A stretch of 11,009 bases of DNA, from the NCBI GenBank assembly GCA_023416455.1, contig JAEZHQ010000470.1, positions 1 to 11,009 of the forward strand, given 5' to 3'. Origin of the DNA: Pseudomonadota bacterium (lineage in GTDB: Bacteria; Pseudomonadota; Alphaproteobacteria; Azospirillales; Azospirillaceae). The first letter of the stretch is position 1; the number at the start of each line of letters is the position of its first letter. The notes beneath the pieces were generated by a model that saw only the letters and a program-made list of their open reading frames with translations, was not told the DNA's origin and did not search any database. This document shows positions 1 through 6,702 of this stretch, in pieces. Position numbers and translations under genes: made by a program.

Positions 1-48
1 GCAGGACCCCGGTCTTGGCGGCGGTCCGGCGCGGGGCGGCGGGCGGCG

Positions 49-1749
49 TCAAAGCCGGCCCGCGATGGCACGGGCGGCGAGCCAGCCGAAGGTGAGCGCC
101 GGCCCGATGGTGATCCCCGGACCCGGGTAACTGCCCTCCATGATGGATTTCATGTCGTTGCCGCAGGCGTAGAGACCCTCGATGGCGACGCCGTCGCCGT
201 CCAGCACCTCCGCGCAGGGGCCGGTGGCGAGCCCGGCCGCCGTCCCGAGGTCGGAGGGGTGGACGGCCAGGGCGTAGAAGGGCGGGCGCTCGATCGGCGC
301 GACGCAGGGGTTGGGCGCGTGGTCGGCGTCGCCCAGATAGCGCTGGTAGACGTCGGAGCCGCGCCCATGCTCGCGGTCCACGCCCCGCCGCGCGTCGGCG
401 TTGTAGCGCCGCACGGTGTCGGTCAGGGCGCAGGGATCGATGCCCAGCCGCTCCGCCAGGGCGCCCAGGTCGCCGGCTTCGGCCAGATAGCCGCTCGCCA
501 CGTGGCGCTTGAGCGAGAGGGTGTAGGGGCGCACCGCCCCCAGCCCGTATTTCCAGACGAAGGCACGGTCGCAGACGAGATAGGCGGGGATCGCCGGCCG
601 GCCGGCGCCGAACATCGCCTCGACGAAGGCGTGGTAGGACTGGGCCTCGTTGGCGAAGCGGCGGCCGGTCCGGTCCACGGCGATCACCCCCGGCTTGGCG
701 CGGTCGGTGACGGTGTGCGGGAAGACCCCGTCCGACCCGTCCGGCCGCCGGAAGCGGGAGGCCGGCACCCAGAAGGCGTTCGAGCGCAGCCCCTCGGCGA
801 AACGGCCGCCGGCGCCGAGCGCCAGGGCGAGCCCGTCGCCGGTGCTGTCCGGCGAGACCGGCGAGACCGGCAGCGTCCCCGGCGGCAGGTGCCGGGCGCG
901 CCGTTCGGCGGAATGCGAGAAGCCGCCGGTCGCCAGCACGACGCCGCCCCTGGCGGCGATCCGCCGGTGCAGGCCGCCCGCGGCGACGCTCAGGCCGGTG
1001 ACCCGGCGCCCCTCCCGGGTCAGCGCCTGCACCGACGCCCCCAGCAGGATGTCGGCCCCGAGCGCCAGGAGCGAGTGGAAGAGCTGGCCGGCCAGGGCGT
1101 TGCCGAGATGCAGCGTCGTCCCCCGGTCCGCCCGCAGCCGCTGCCACCCGTAGCCCGCCACCAGGCGCAGCACCCGCGCGAGGGAGCGCGGCGAGCGTGC
1201 CAGGCGGCGGAAGTGGGCGATGTCCGAACGGGCCACCATCATCCCGCCGAACAGCATGAACTCCGGCAGCGGCCGGCGCAGCAGCGGGAAATGCGCGCCC
1301 AGGCGGCGCCCGTCGAACGGCTCCGGCTCCAGGACGCGGCCGCCCGGGCTGGCGCCCGGCAGGTCCGGGTGATAGTCGGGGTAGGAGGCGGCCGGCCGCA
1401 GCCGGACCGACGTGCGCCGCTCCAGGTCGGCGACCGCCGGCGCCGCCTGGGCGACGTAGGTGTCGAGAAGCGCGCCGTCGCGTCCCTCCGGGACCGTGTG
1501 GTCGAGGTAGCGGCGCGCCCGCTCCAGCGTGTCCGGGCACGCCGCTCCCGCCGTCCGGCCGTTGCCCGGCACCCAGACCATGCCGCCGGAAACGGCGGTG
1601 GTGCCGCCGACCAGCCGGCTCTTCTCGATCAGCAGGACGCGCAGCCCGTCGGCGGCGGCGGTGGCGGCGGCGGCCATGCCGCCCGCCCCCGCCCCCAGGA
1701 CGATGGCGTCGTAATCGTCCGCCGCCTCTTGCAGGGCGATCAGGGCCAT
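49..1749 (-). CDS. FAD-dependent oxidoreductase, 3-ketosteroid-dehydrogenase (KstD)-like
   Basis: A 566-residue cytoplasmic flavoprotein of the fumarate reductase/KstD superfamily. The N-terminal dinucleotide-binding motif GAGAGG is at residues 19-24, the acidic ribose-binding residue is E42, and VGGTTAVSGG (47-56) is the usual second flavin contact. VLATGGF (271-277) and the C-terminal GSYPGPGITIGPALTFG (539-555) close the FAD domain. In characterised KstD enzymes the C-terminal Tyr and Gly (here Y541 and G545) polarise a ring ketone, and a Tyr in the NEAxxY segment (here Y372) helps remove hydrogen; these assignments are made by eye. Likely reaction: alpha,beta-desaturation of a cyclic or activated ketone, or the reverse. 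It is the last gene of the minus-strand cluster, 16 nt after the TIM-barrel gene. The only nearby Shine-Dalgarno-like GAGG is about 15 nt upstream, so translation may depend on coupling. No other steroid genes are visible, so the substrate is probably not a steroid. Family is confident, substrate unknown. Confidence 0.9.
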   Translation of the reverse strand: MALIALQEAADDYDAIVLGAGAGGMAAAATAAADGLRVLLIEKSRLVGGTTAVSGGMVWVPGNGRTAGAACPDTLERARRYLDHTVPEGRDGALLDTYVAQAAPAVADLERRTSVRLRPAASYPDYHPDLPGASPGGRVLEPEPFDGRRLGAHFPLLRRPLPEFMLFGGMMVARSDIAHFRRLARSPRSLARVLRLVAGYGWQRLRADRGTTLHLGNALAGQLFHSLLALGADILLGASVQALTREGRRVTGLSVAAGGLHRRIAARGGVVLATGGFSHSAERRARHLPPGTLPVSPVSPDSTGDGLALALGAGGRFAEGLRSNAFWVPASRFRRPDGSDGVFPHTVTDRAKPGVIAVDRTGRRFANEAQSYHAFVEAMFGAGRPAIPAYLVCDRAFVWKYGLGAVRPYTLSLKRHVASGYLAEAGDLGALAERLGIDPCALTDTVRRYNADARRGVDREHGRGSDVYQRYLGDADHAPNPCVAPIERPPFYALAVHPSDLGTAAGLATGPCAEVLDGDGVAIEGLYACGNDMKSIMEGSYPGPGITIGPALTFGWLAARAIAGRL

Positions 1750-1765
1750 GGCGTGCCGGCGATCC

Positions 1766-2617
1766 TCAACGGCCGCCGGGCCGCCAGCCGCCGGGCCGCC
1801 AGCCGCCGGCGCGCAGCCGGCGGGCGCTGTCCGGAATGTCCCGCCCCGGGTCGGGCGTGATGATCTCCAGCACCACCGGCGCCGTCCAGCCGCGGCGCTC
1901 CACGGCGGCGGCGGCGGCCGTGAAGTCGATGTCCCCGGTGCCGACGGGCGCGTGCCGGTAGGCGTCGCGGCCGGTGTCGGAGACGTGGATCAGCCTCAGC
2001 CGGGAGCCGATCAGCTCCAGCCCTCCCGTGAAGTCCTCGCCGATGAAATACGCGTTGGCCAGGTCGTAGACGATCCCGAGGCCGCCGTGGCCGCCCTCCT
2101 CCAGGGCGGCCAGCATGGCGGGCACCCCCGGCAGGAAGGCGAAGGGCATGTTCTCCAGCCACAGCTCGACCCCGCTCCGCTCCGCCTCCGGCATGAGGAT
2201 ATCGAGGGCGGCAAAGAACCAGCCCTTCAGCCGGGCCTCCGGGGCGGGCAGCAGCGGGTTGGCCTTTCCGGGGCCGATGACCACGCCCCGGGCGCCCAGG
2301 TCCCCGGCCAGCCGGATGGTCCCGGTCAGCAGGTCGAGGCTGTGGCGCCGCATCCCCTCGTTCGGGGAGGCCACGTTGACGTCGATGTTCGGCATGTTCA
2401 GGCTGACCACCGGCAGGCCGGCGTCGGACGCGCGGCGCCGCAGGCCGGCCCGGTCGCCGGCGGCCAGCGAGTCCGGCCAGAGATGATCCGGATAGACCAT
2501 CAGCTCGACGCCGGCGGCCCCTCCGGCGGCGGCGATGTCCAGCACGTCGTGCGCGCTGTGGGTCAGCGTGTGGGAATAGCTGTTGAGCACGAACCCGTCG
2601 AGTTCCCTCGCGCCCAT
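1766..2617 (-). CDS. Sugar phosphate isomerase/epimerase-like TIM-barrel protein
   Basis: A 283-residue protein of the xylose-isomerase-like TIM-barrel (AP_endonuc_2) superfamily, a group of divalent-metal-dependent isomerases, epimerases and some dehydratases. The barrel strands show VELMVYPDHLW (37-47), ELWLENMP (151-158), YDLANAYFIGED (184-195), LIHVSDTGR (209-217), PVGTGDIDF (224-232) and VVLEI (248-252). E155, D185, H211 and E251 are the likely metal ligands; this is inferred from the usual ends of strands, not tested. The start is supported by AAGGTG about 6 nt upstream of the ATG. The C-terminus is unusual: it ends in repeated WRPGG units encoded by a 15-bp tandem repeat, outside the barrel core. 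It lies 90 nt after the HBDH-like SDR and 16 nt before the flavoprotein. In a catabolic cluster it could isomerise a hydroxy-keto intermediate. The exact reaction cannot be assigned; 3-dehydroshikimate-dehydratase-like activity is another possibility in this superfamily. Confidence 0.85.
   Translation of the reverse strand: MGARELDGFVLNSYSHTLTHSAHDVLDIAAAGGAAGVELMVYPDHLWPDSLAAGDRAGLRRRASDAGLPVVSLNMPNIDVNVASPNEGMRRHSLDLLTGTIRLAGDLGARGVVIGPGKANPLLPAPEARLKGWFFAALDILMPEAERSGVELWLENMPFAFLPGVPAMLAALEEGGHGGLGIVYDLANAYFIGEDFTGGLELIGSRLRLIHVSDTGRDAYRHAPVGTGDIDFTAAAAAVERRGWTAPVVLEIITPDPGRDIPDSARRLRAGGWRPGGWRPGGR
1772..1816. repeat. 15-bp tandem repeat, about 3 copies, at the 3' end of the TIM-barrel gene
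   Basis: Unit GCCGCCGGGCCGCCA is perfect at 1772-1786 and 1787-1801, and a third, degenerate copy follows at 1802-1816. The period is in frame and encodes the WRPGG units at the extreme C-terminus of the minus-strand TIM-barrel protein, ending a few bases before its TGA (1768-1766). It looks like replication slippage in a GC-rich tract. Confidence 0.85.
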
Positions 2618-2630
2618 GGCACACCTTTTC

Positions 2631-2660
2631 TTGCTGGGGCTTGTTGGGGCTTGCTGGGGC
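2631..2660. repeat. 10-bp tandem repeat, 3 copies, upstream of the TIM-barrel gene
   Basis: TTGCTGGGGC, TTGTTGGGGC and TTGCTGGGGC follow one another without a gap in the 90-bp spacer between the HBDH-like SDR gene and the TIM-barrel gene. One copy differs by a single base. On the transcribed minus strand they read as GCCCCAGCAA-type units just upstream of the AAGGTG ribosome-binding site. The function is not known. Confidence 0.8.
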
Positions 2661-2665
2661 GGCGT

Positions 2666-2685
2666 CCGGCCCCGGGCGGGGCCGG
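2666..2685. repeat. Perfect GC-only inverted repeat (stem-loop) in the SDR/TIM-barrel spacer
   Basis: CCGGCCCC (2666-2673) and GGGGCCGG (2678-2685) form a perfect 8-bp stem around a 4-nt GGGC loop. On the transcribed minus strand it lies about 22 nt after the SDR stop codon and no T-run follows it. A classic intrinsic terminator is therefore unlikely. It may stabilise the mRNA 3' end, pause polymerase or partly attenuate the last two genes. Confidence 0.6.
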
Positions 2686-2707
2686 GGCCTCTTGCGCGCC
2701 CGGAGCG

Positions 2708-3496
2708 TCAGGAGGCGGCGGCGAGCCAGCCGCCGTCGATCGACACCGGCGTCCCGGTCATCTCCCGGGCGGCGTCGCCGCACAGGAAGACGATGAGGGC
2801 GGCGACGTCCTCGGGCAGCACGAACCGGCGGGACGGCTGCCGCTCCGCCAGGAAGCTCTGGACCACCTCGTCCTCGGAGACGCCGGCCGCGCTGGCCCGG
2901 GCCTCCAGCTGCCGCTTCGCGTGGGGCGTCAGGGTCGAGCCCGGGCAGATGGCGTTGCAGGTGACGCCGGCTTCCAGCCCTTCGAGGGCGACCGCGCGGG
3001 TGAGCCCGATGATCCCGTGCTTCGTGGTGATGTAGTCGACCCGGTTGGGAACGGCGGTGAGCCCGAGATTCGAGGCGATGTTGATGATGCGCCCCCACCG
3101 CTGCCTCTTCATATGGGGCATCGTCAGCCGGATGGTGTGGAAGGGCGCCGACAGGTTGACGGCCAGCGCGTATTCCCAGCGGTCGGTGGGAAACTCCTCG
3201 ATGGGCGCGTAGTGGCGCGTGATGGCGTTGTTGACGAGGATGTCGACCGGCCCGATCTCCCGCTCGACGTCCGCGATCATGCCCTCGATCTGCTCCCGCG
3301 ACGAGAGGTCGGCGCCGTGATAGACGACCTTGACCCCGGTCTCCGCGGCGATCCGCCCGCGCAACGCCTCGATCTCGTCGGCGTCGCCGAAGCCGTTCAT
3401 CACCACGTTGCAGCCTTCGGCGGCCAGGGCGCGGACCGTGGCCAGGCCGATTCCCCCGACCGACCCGGTGACCAGCGCGCATCTTCCCTTGATCAT
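2708..3496 (-). CDS. SDR oxidoreductase, 3-hydroxybutyrate-dehydrogenase-like
   Basis: A 262-residue classical short-chain dehydrogenase/reductase that aligns without gaps, from memory, with bacterial D-3-hydroxybutyrate dehydrogenases. The family's diagnostic NGFGDADEI (34-42), LTPHAKRQ (189-196) and VSIDGGW (251-257) are present. The nucleotide-binding motif is TGSVGGIG (10-17). The catalytic Ser142, Tyr155 and Lys159 are intact. The NNAG motif reads NNAI (89-92). Relative to the HBDH carboxylate pocket (Gln94, His144, Lys152, Gln196 in the Pseudomonas enzyme) this protein has Arg94, Leu144, Arg152 and Gln196, and Trp187 is Ser. The enzyme should be active, but probably on a different hydroxy acid or alcohol. 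The ATG has AAGGGG 5 nt upstream. It follows the other SDR gene by 90 nt and precedes the TIM-barrel gene by 90 nt. Confidence 0.9.
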   Translation of the reverse strand: MIKGRCALVTGSVGGIGLATVRALAAEGCNVVMNGFGDADEIEALRGRIAAETGVKVVYHGADLSSREQIEGMIADVEREIGPVDILVNNAITRHYAPIEEFPTDRWEYALAVNLSAPFHTIRLTMPHMKRQRWGRIINIASNLGLTAVPNRVDYITTKHGIIGLTRAVALEGLEAGVTCNAICPGSTLTPHAKRQLEARASAAGVSEDEVVQSFLAERQPSRRFVLPEDVAALIVFLCGDAAREMTGTPVSIDGGWLAAAS

Positions 3497-3586
3497 CGAT
3501 TCCCCTTCCCGATTGTGTCTGATGTGCCCGGCGCGCGGCTCATTCGGCTGGCCGCATGACCCTCGCGCACCGTGCCGCCCCGGGTG

Positions 3587-4390
3587 TCAGCCGGGAACGC
3601 GGTTGAATCCGCCGTCCACCGTGATGGATCCGCCGGTGAAGTGCCGCGCCCGTCCGGAGGCGAGGAAGGCGATCCATTGGCCGAGATCCTCCGCCTCGCC
3701 CAGGCGCCCCAGCGGCGTATGGGCGATGAGTTCGGCCTCGAACGCGCGCCGGACCTCCTCCTCGTCGCGTCCGGAGGCCGCGGCGAGCCGCTTCATGCGG
3801 CGGTCGAACCGCTCCGTCCGCGTCACGCCGGGATTGACCGCGACCACGACGATGCCGTCCGGCCCCAGCTCGTCGGCCAGCCCGCGGGTCACCGCGAGCA
3901 GGGCGGCGTTGGCCGCCGCGACCGGAAGCTGCCGCGCCTCGGGCTGGCGCCCGGCGCTGCCGACGACGTTGACGATCCGGCCGCCGCCCTGCGCCCGCAT
4001 GGCCGGCACGACGGCCCGCATCATCCGGACGGAGCCGTGGAACTTCAGCGCCAGGCTGTGTTGCCAGTCCTCCTCGCTCAGCGCGCAGAAGTCCCCGCCC
4101 AGCGCGCTGCCCGCGCTGTTGACGAGCACGTCGATGCGCCCGTGCCGGGCCAGGATGCGCTCCACCGCCTCCCTCTCGCCCCCCGGCTGCGACAGGTCGG
4201 CGGGCACCGCCCAGGCCGTCCCCGACCCGGCCGCCGCAAGCTCGGCGCAGGCCCGCTCAAGGCGGTCCGGGTCACGGGCCACCAGGACGGCCTGCGCGCC
4301 CTCCCCGGCCAGCGCCTTGGCGGCGGCGAAGCCGATGCCGCGGCTGCCCCCCGTGACCACCGCCACTTTCCCCGCAAGTCCCAAATCCAT
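3587..4390 (-). CDS. Divergent SDR-family protein lacking the canonical catalytic tetrad
   Basis: A 267-residue SDR-fold protein. The Rossmann motif TGGSRGIG (13-20), the NSAG variant of NNAG (91-94), VNPGVTRT (185-192) and the C-terminal FTGGSITVDGG (251-261) show the fold clearly. Where a classical SDR has Asn, Ser, Tyr and Lys in its catalytic tetrad, this protein has Lys116, Gly144, Val157 and Asn161 by eye alignment. The helix carrying Tyr-xxx-Lys reads LPVAAANAAL. S145 sits next to the expected Ser position and could be a displaced serine. A divergent SDR subgroup with Asn before the AAL motif is known to me, so this looks like a real lineage rather than decay; the frame is intact. A strong GGGAGGAG lies 9 nt before the ATG. 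It sits 42 nt after the MmgE/PrpD gene. It may use a non-canonical mechanism or act as a binding subunit. Confidence 0.88.
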   Translation of the reverse strand: MDLGLAGKVAVVTGGSRGIGFAAAKALAGEGAQAVLVARDPDRLERACAELAAAGSGTAWAVPADLSQPGGEREAVERILARHGRIDVLVNSAGSALGGDFCALSEEDWQHSLALKFHGSVRMMRAVVPAMRAQGGGRIVNVVGSAGRQPEARQLPVAAANAALLAVTRGLADELGPDGIVVVAVNPGVTRTERFDRRMKRLAAASGRDEEEVRRAFEAELIAHTPLGRLGEAEDLGQWIAFLASGRARHFTGGSITVDGGFNRVPG

Positions 4391-4432
4391 CGCTGTGCGC
4401 TCCTCCCTTGCCTTTCCACCCGGACCGCGGCG

Positions 4433-5863
4433 TCAGCGGCAGCACGCCCGGACCAGCGCGGCGACGTCGGCGTCGCCGGACAGCCGCTCCACCCGGCCGG
4501 CGACCTCCTCGGCCCTGGCCTCGTCGAGCACGAGCGAGGCGTTGAGGAGGAATTTCCCCCGGATCTCGTCCACGGACAGCGGCCGCTCGGCGGAGCCGCG
4601 GTTGAACGCCTCCACGCGCTCCAGCAGCCGCCCGTCCCGTGTGTGGACCTTGACCCACCCGCGGTACTGCTGCCGCCCCGGGGCGTCCGGATCGACGACG
4701 CATTCGACGCGGCGGGCGAGGTCGAGGACGGCGGGGTCGGCCATGGTCTCCGGCCGGTAGGAGCGCGCGTCCAGCGCGCCGGTGGCCAGCGCCTCGGCGA
4801 TCGTGTACTGGAGGCTGACGCGGGCGACCGTGTCGCTCGCCGGGGCCACCTTCTCCCGCGCCGGCTCGCAGACCATCGGCAGCATGTAGTCGGCGACCGG
4901 GCAGACGATGCGCTCGACCATGTCGGCGCGCAGCCCCTCGGCGTGGTACAGATGGAGGGCGGCGTCGATGAAGGAATGGATGACGTGCCCGCAGGGATAG
5001 GGCTTGTAGGAGGTGCGGCGCAGCTCCCACGCCTCGCCGAGGCCGGCCAGGAAGCGCTCGAAGCGGAGCGGCGGCTCGGGGTTCTGGATGTGGGTGGCGT
5101 AGAGGCCGCGCGACCCCTCGATGACCCGCGCCGGCCCGGTCACCCCGCCCCTGGCCATCAGGGCCGCGGCGATGCCGCTCTGGGCGGCCCAGCCGGTGTG
5201 CACGAAGCGGACGGTGGTGCCGTCGTTCCAGCTCTCCGCAATGCCGGCGGCCTGGCTGCCGGCGATGCCGAGGGCGTGGGTGATCTCCTCCGCCGACAGG
5301 CCGAGCAGCTTGCCGGCGGCCAGCGTGGCCCCGAAGGCGCTGGCGATCGCCGAGGCGTGGAAGCCGCGCTTGTGGAACTGGCCGGGGGCGATCAGCCCGA
5401 ACCGGCAGGTCAGCTCGCTGGCCGCCGCCACGGCGGTCATGACCGCCCCGGCGTCCTGGCCGCCCGCTTCGGCCAGCGCCAGCGCGGTGACCACGGTCGG
5501 GCTGCTGAAATGGATCACCGTCTCGTTGTGGGTGTCGTCGAAGTCGAGGGCCGAGGCCATGGTGCCGTTGGCCAGCGCCGCCGCGGCCGGGCTCACCCGC
5601 TCGCCCGATCCGAGGATGCTGCTGGCGCCGCCGCCGCCGAGCCCGACGGCCGCCGCCCGCACCCCCCGGCCCACCTCCGTGTCGTTGGCCGCCAGCACGA
5701 CGCCGATCACGTCGAGGATGCGCAGGCGGGTCGCCTCCCGCACGTCGCCGGGAAGATCCTCCCAGCCCACCGACGCCAGCCAGCGCGCGGCCTGCGCGGC
5801 GAGCGCGCCGGCGCCATCCTCCGCGGCCGCGCCGGCCGCCTCCTTCCCGGATCCCTCTGCCAT
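4433..5863 (-). CDS. MmgE/PrpD family protein
   Basis: A 476-residue cytoplasmic enzyme of the MmgE/PrpD family, which includes 2-methylcitrate dehydratase, cis-aconitate decarboxylase and iminodisuccinate epimerase. Family marks are ANGTMASALDFDDTH (98-112), FHKRGFHASAIASAFGA (163-179), GTTVRFVHTGWAAQSG (215-230) and the YKPYPCGHVIH active-site segment (286-296). The length is typical. I chose the ATG at 5863 because AGGTGAAG lies just upstream and because it shares one base with the permease stop (TGATG), a sign of translational coupling. An in-frame ATG at 5878 would add five residues; a frame open further upstream is only the antisense-like shadow of the permease. Most members next to NitT/TauT-type importers have no assigned substrate. 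A hydratase, decarboxylase or epimerase acting on a carboxylic acid is likely (inference). Confidence 0.93.
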   Translation of the reverse strand: MAEGSGKEAAGAAAEDGAGALAAQAARWLASVGWEDLPGDVREATRLRILDVIGVVLAANDTEVGRGVRAAAVGLGGGGASSILGSGERVSPAAAALANGTMASALDFDDTHNETVIHFSSPTVVTALALAEAGGQDAGAVMTAVAAASELTCRFGLIAPGQFHKRGFHASAIASAFGATLAAGKLLGLSAEEITHALGIAGSQAAGIAESWNDGTTVRFVHTGWAAQSGIAAALMARGGVTGPARVIEGSRGLYATHIQNPEPPLRFERFLAGLGEAWELRRTSYKPYPCGHVIHSFIDAALHLYHAEGLRADMVERIVCPVADYMLPMVCEPAREKVAPASDTVARVSLQYTIAEALATGALDARSYRPETMADPAVLDLARRVECVVDPDAPGRQQYRGWVKVHTRDGRLLERVEAFNRGSAERPLSVDEIRGKFLLNASLVLDEARAEEVAGRVERLSGDADVAALVRACCR

Positions 5864-6702
5864 CACTTCACCTGCCATTTGAGGACGCGCCGCTCGATCA
5901 CCGTCACCAGCGCGTCCAGGCAGAACGCGAAGCAGGTCAGGACGATGATTCCGGCGAAGACGGAGTTGATGTCGAACACCCCCTCGGCCTGGAGGATGAG
6001 GTAGCCGACGCCGCGCGAGGAGCCGAGATACTCCCCGACCACCGCGCCGACGAAGGCCATGCCCACGGAATTGTGCAGGCTGGCGAACACCCAGCTCATC
6101 GCCGAGGGCAGATAGACCAGGCGCAGCAGCTGCTTGCGGCTGGCGCCGAGCATCCGGCTGTTGGCGAGGATGACGGGGTTCACCTCGCGCACGCCGTGAT
6201 AGACGTTGAAGAAGACCAGGAAGAACACGAGCGTGACGCCGAGCGCGACCTTCGACCAGATGCCCAGCCCGAACCACACCGCGAAGATCGGTGCCAGCAC
6301 CACGCGCGGCATCGAGTTGACGGCCTTGAGGTAGGGGTCGACCAGCGCCGATGCGGTGGGATTGAGCCCCAGCCAGAGGCCGAAGATCAGACCCAGCGCG
6401 GTCCCGAACAGGAAGGCCAGCATGGTCTCCAGCAGGGTGATGCCGAGGTGGCCCCAGATCTCGCCGCTTGCGAACCACTGCCAGAGCTGCGCGAAGACCA
6501 GCATGGGCCGGCCGAAGAAGAAGGGGGGCAGGACCGCCGTGCTGGTCAGGACGTGCCAGAGCGATATCAGCAACGCAAAGCTCAGGACCTGATAGACCAC
6601 GATGTTGTTCCGGCCCGGCCGCAGCGAGCCGAGGCCGACCCGGCGCGGGCGCGGCAGGGCCGCGCCCGCGCCGGCGTCGAGGGAGGGGCTGCTATTTTTC
6701 AT
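5863..6702 (-). CDS. ABC transporter permease, NitT/TauT (SsuC/TauC) type
   Basis: A 279-residue inner-membrane permease of a nitrate/sulfonate/taurine-type importer. About six hydrophobic segments are visible, near residues 34-54, 88-112, 132-148, 152-168, 205-225 and 248-268. The EAA-type coupling loop, ANSRMLGASRKQLLRLVYLPS without its last residues, runs from about 180 to 200 and contacts the ATPase. The first 30 residues are a polar, Arg-rich cytoplasmic lead. AAGGGG lies about 10 nt upstream of the ATG. The gene overlaps the end of the ATPase gene by 11 nt and shares one base with the MmgE/PrpD start, so the three are probably translated in concert. The import substrate cannot be read from the permease; relatives carry sulfonates, nitrate, thiamine precursors and phthalate-type acids. 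Confidence 0.95.
   Translation of the reverse strand: MKNSSPSLDAGAGAALPRPRRVGLGSLRPGRNNIVVYQVLSFALLISLWHVLTSTAVLPPFFFGRPMLVFAQLWQWFASGEIWGHLGITLLETMLAFLFGTALGLIFGLWLGLNPTASALVDPYLKAVNSMPRVVLAPIFAVWFGLGIWSKVALGVTLVFFLVFFNVYHGVREVNPVILANSRMLGASRKQLLRLVYLPSAMSWVFASLHNSVGMAFVGAVVGEYLGSSRGVGYLILQAEGVFDINSVFAGIIVLTCFAFCLDALVTVIERRVLKWQVK

Noticed and set aside
1..48. Left-edge segment downstream of the flavoprotein gene
   Set aside because: It is GC-rich with only a weak 5-bp inverted repeat (4-8 with 23-27) and no T-run. It is too short to support a gene or a terminator.
259..1860. Long plus-strand open frame opposite the flavoprotein gene
   Set aside because: Composition is typical of an antisense shadow, while the minus-strand frame has full FAD-binding motifs.
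1748..3559. Long plus-strand open frame opposite the TIM-barrel and HBDH-like genes
   Set aside because: Low-complexity composition and no motif; the minus-strand genes have clear family signatures and ribosome-binding sites.
3497..3586. Spacer between the two SDR genes as a possible internal promoter
   Set aside because: I see no convincing -35/-10 pair and no strong hairpin; it holds only the AAGGGG ribosome-binding site of the downstream SDR.
3572..6004. Very long open frame on the plus strand (about 810 codons) opposite the SDR, MmgE/PrpD and permease genes
   Set aside because: It is rich in Arg, Gly, Pro and His with no recognisable domain, and lies antisense to well-supported genes. 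Such frames are expected in GC-rich DNA.
5864..6478. Upstream extension of the MmgE/PrpD frame by about 200 codons
   Set aside because: The extension overlaps the permease gene out of frame and is Arg/Gly/Pro-rich. The coupled ATG at 5863 has a good ribosome-binding site.
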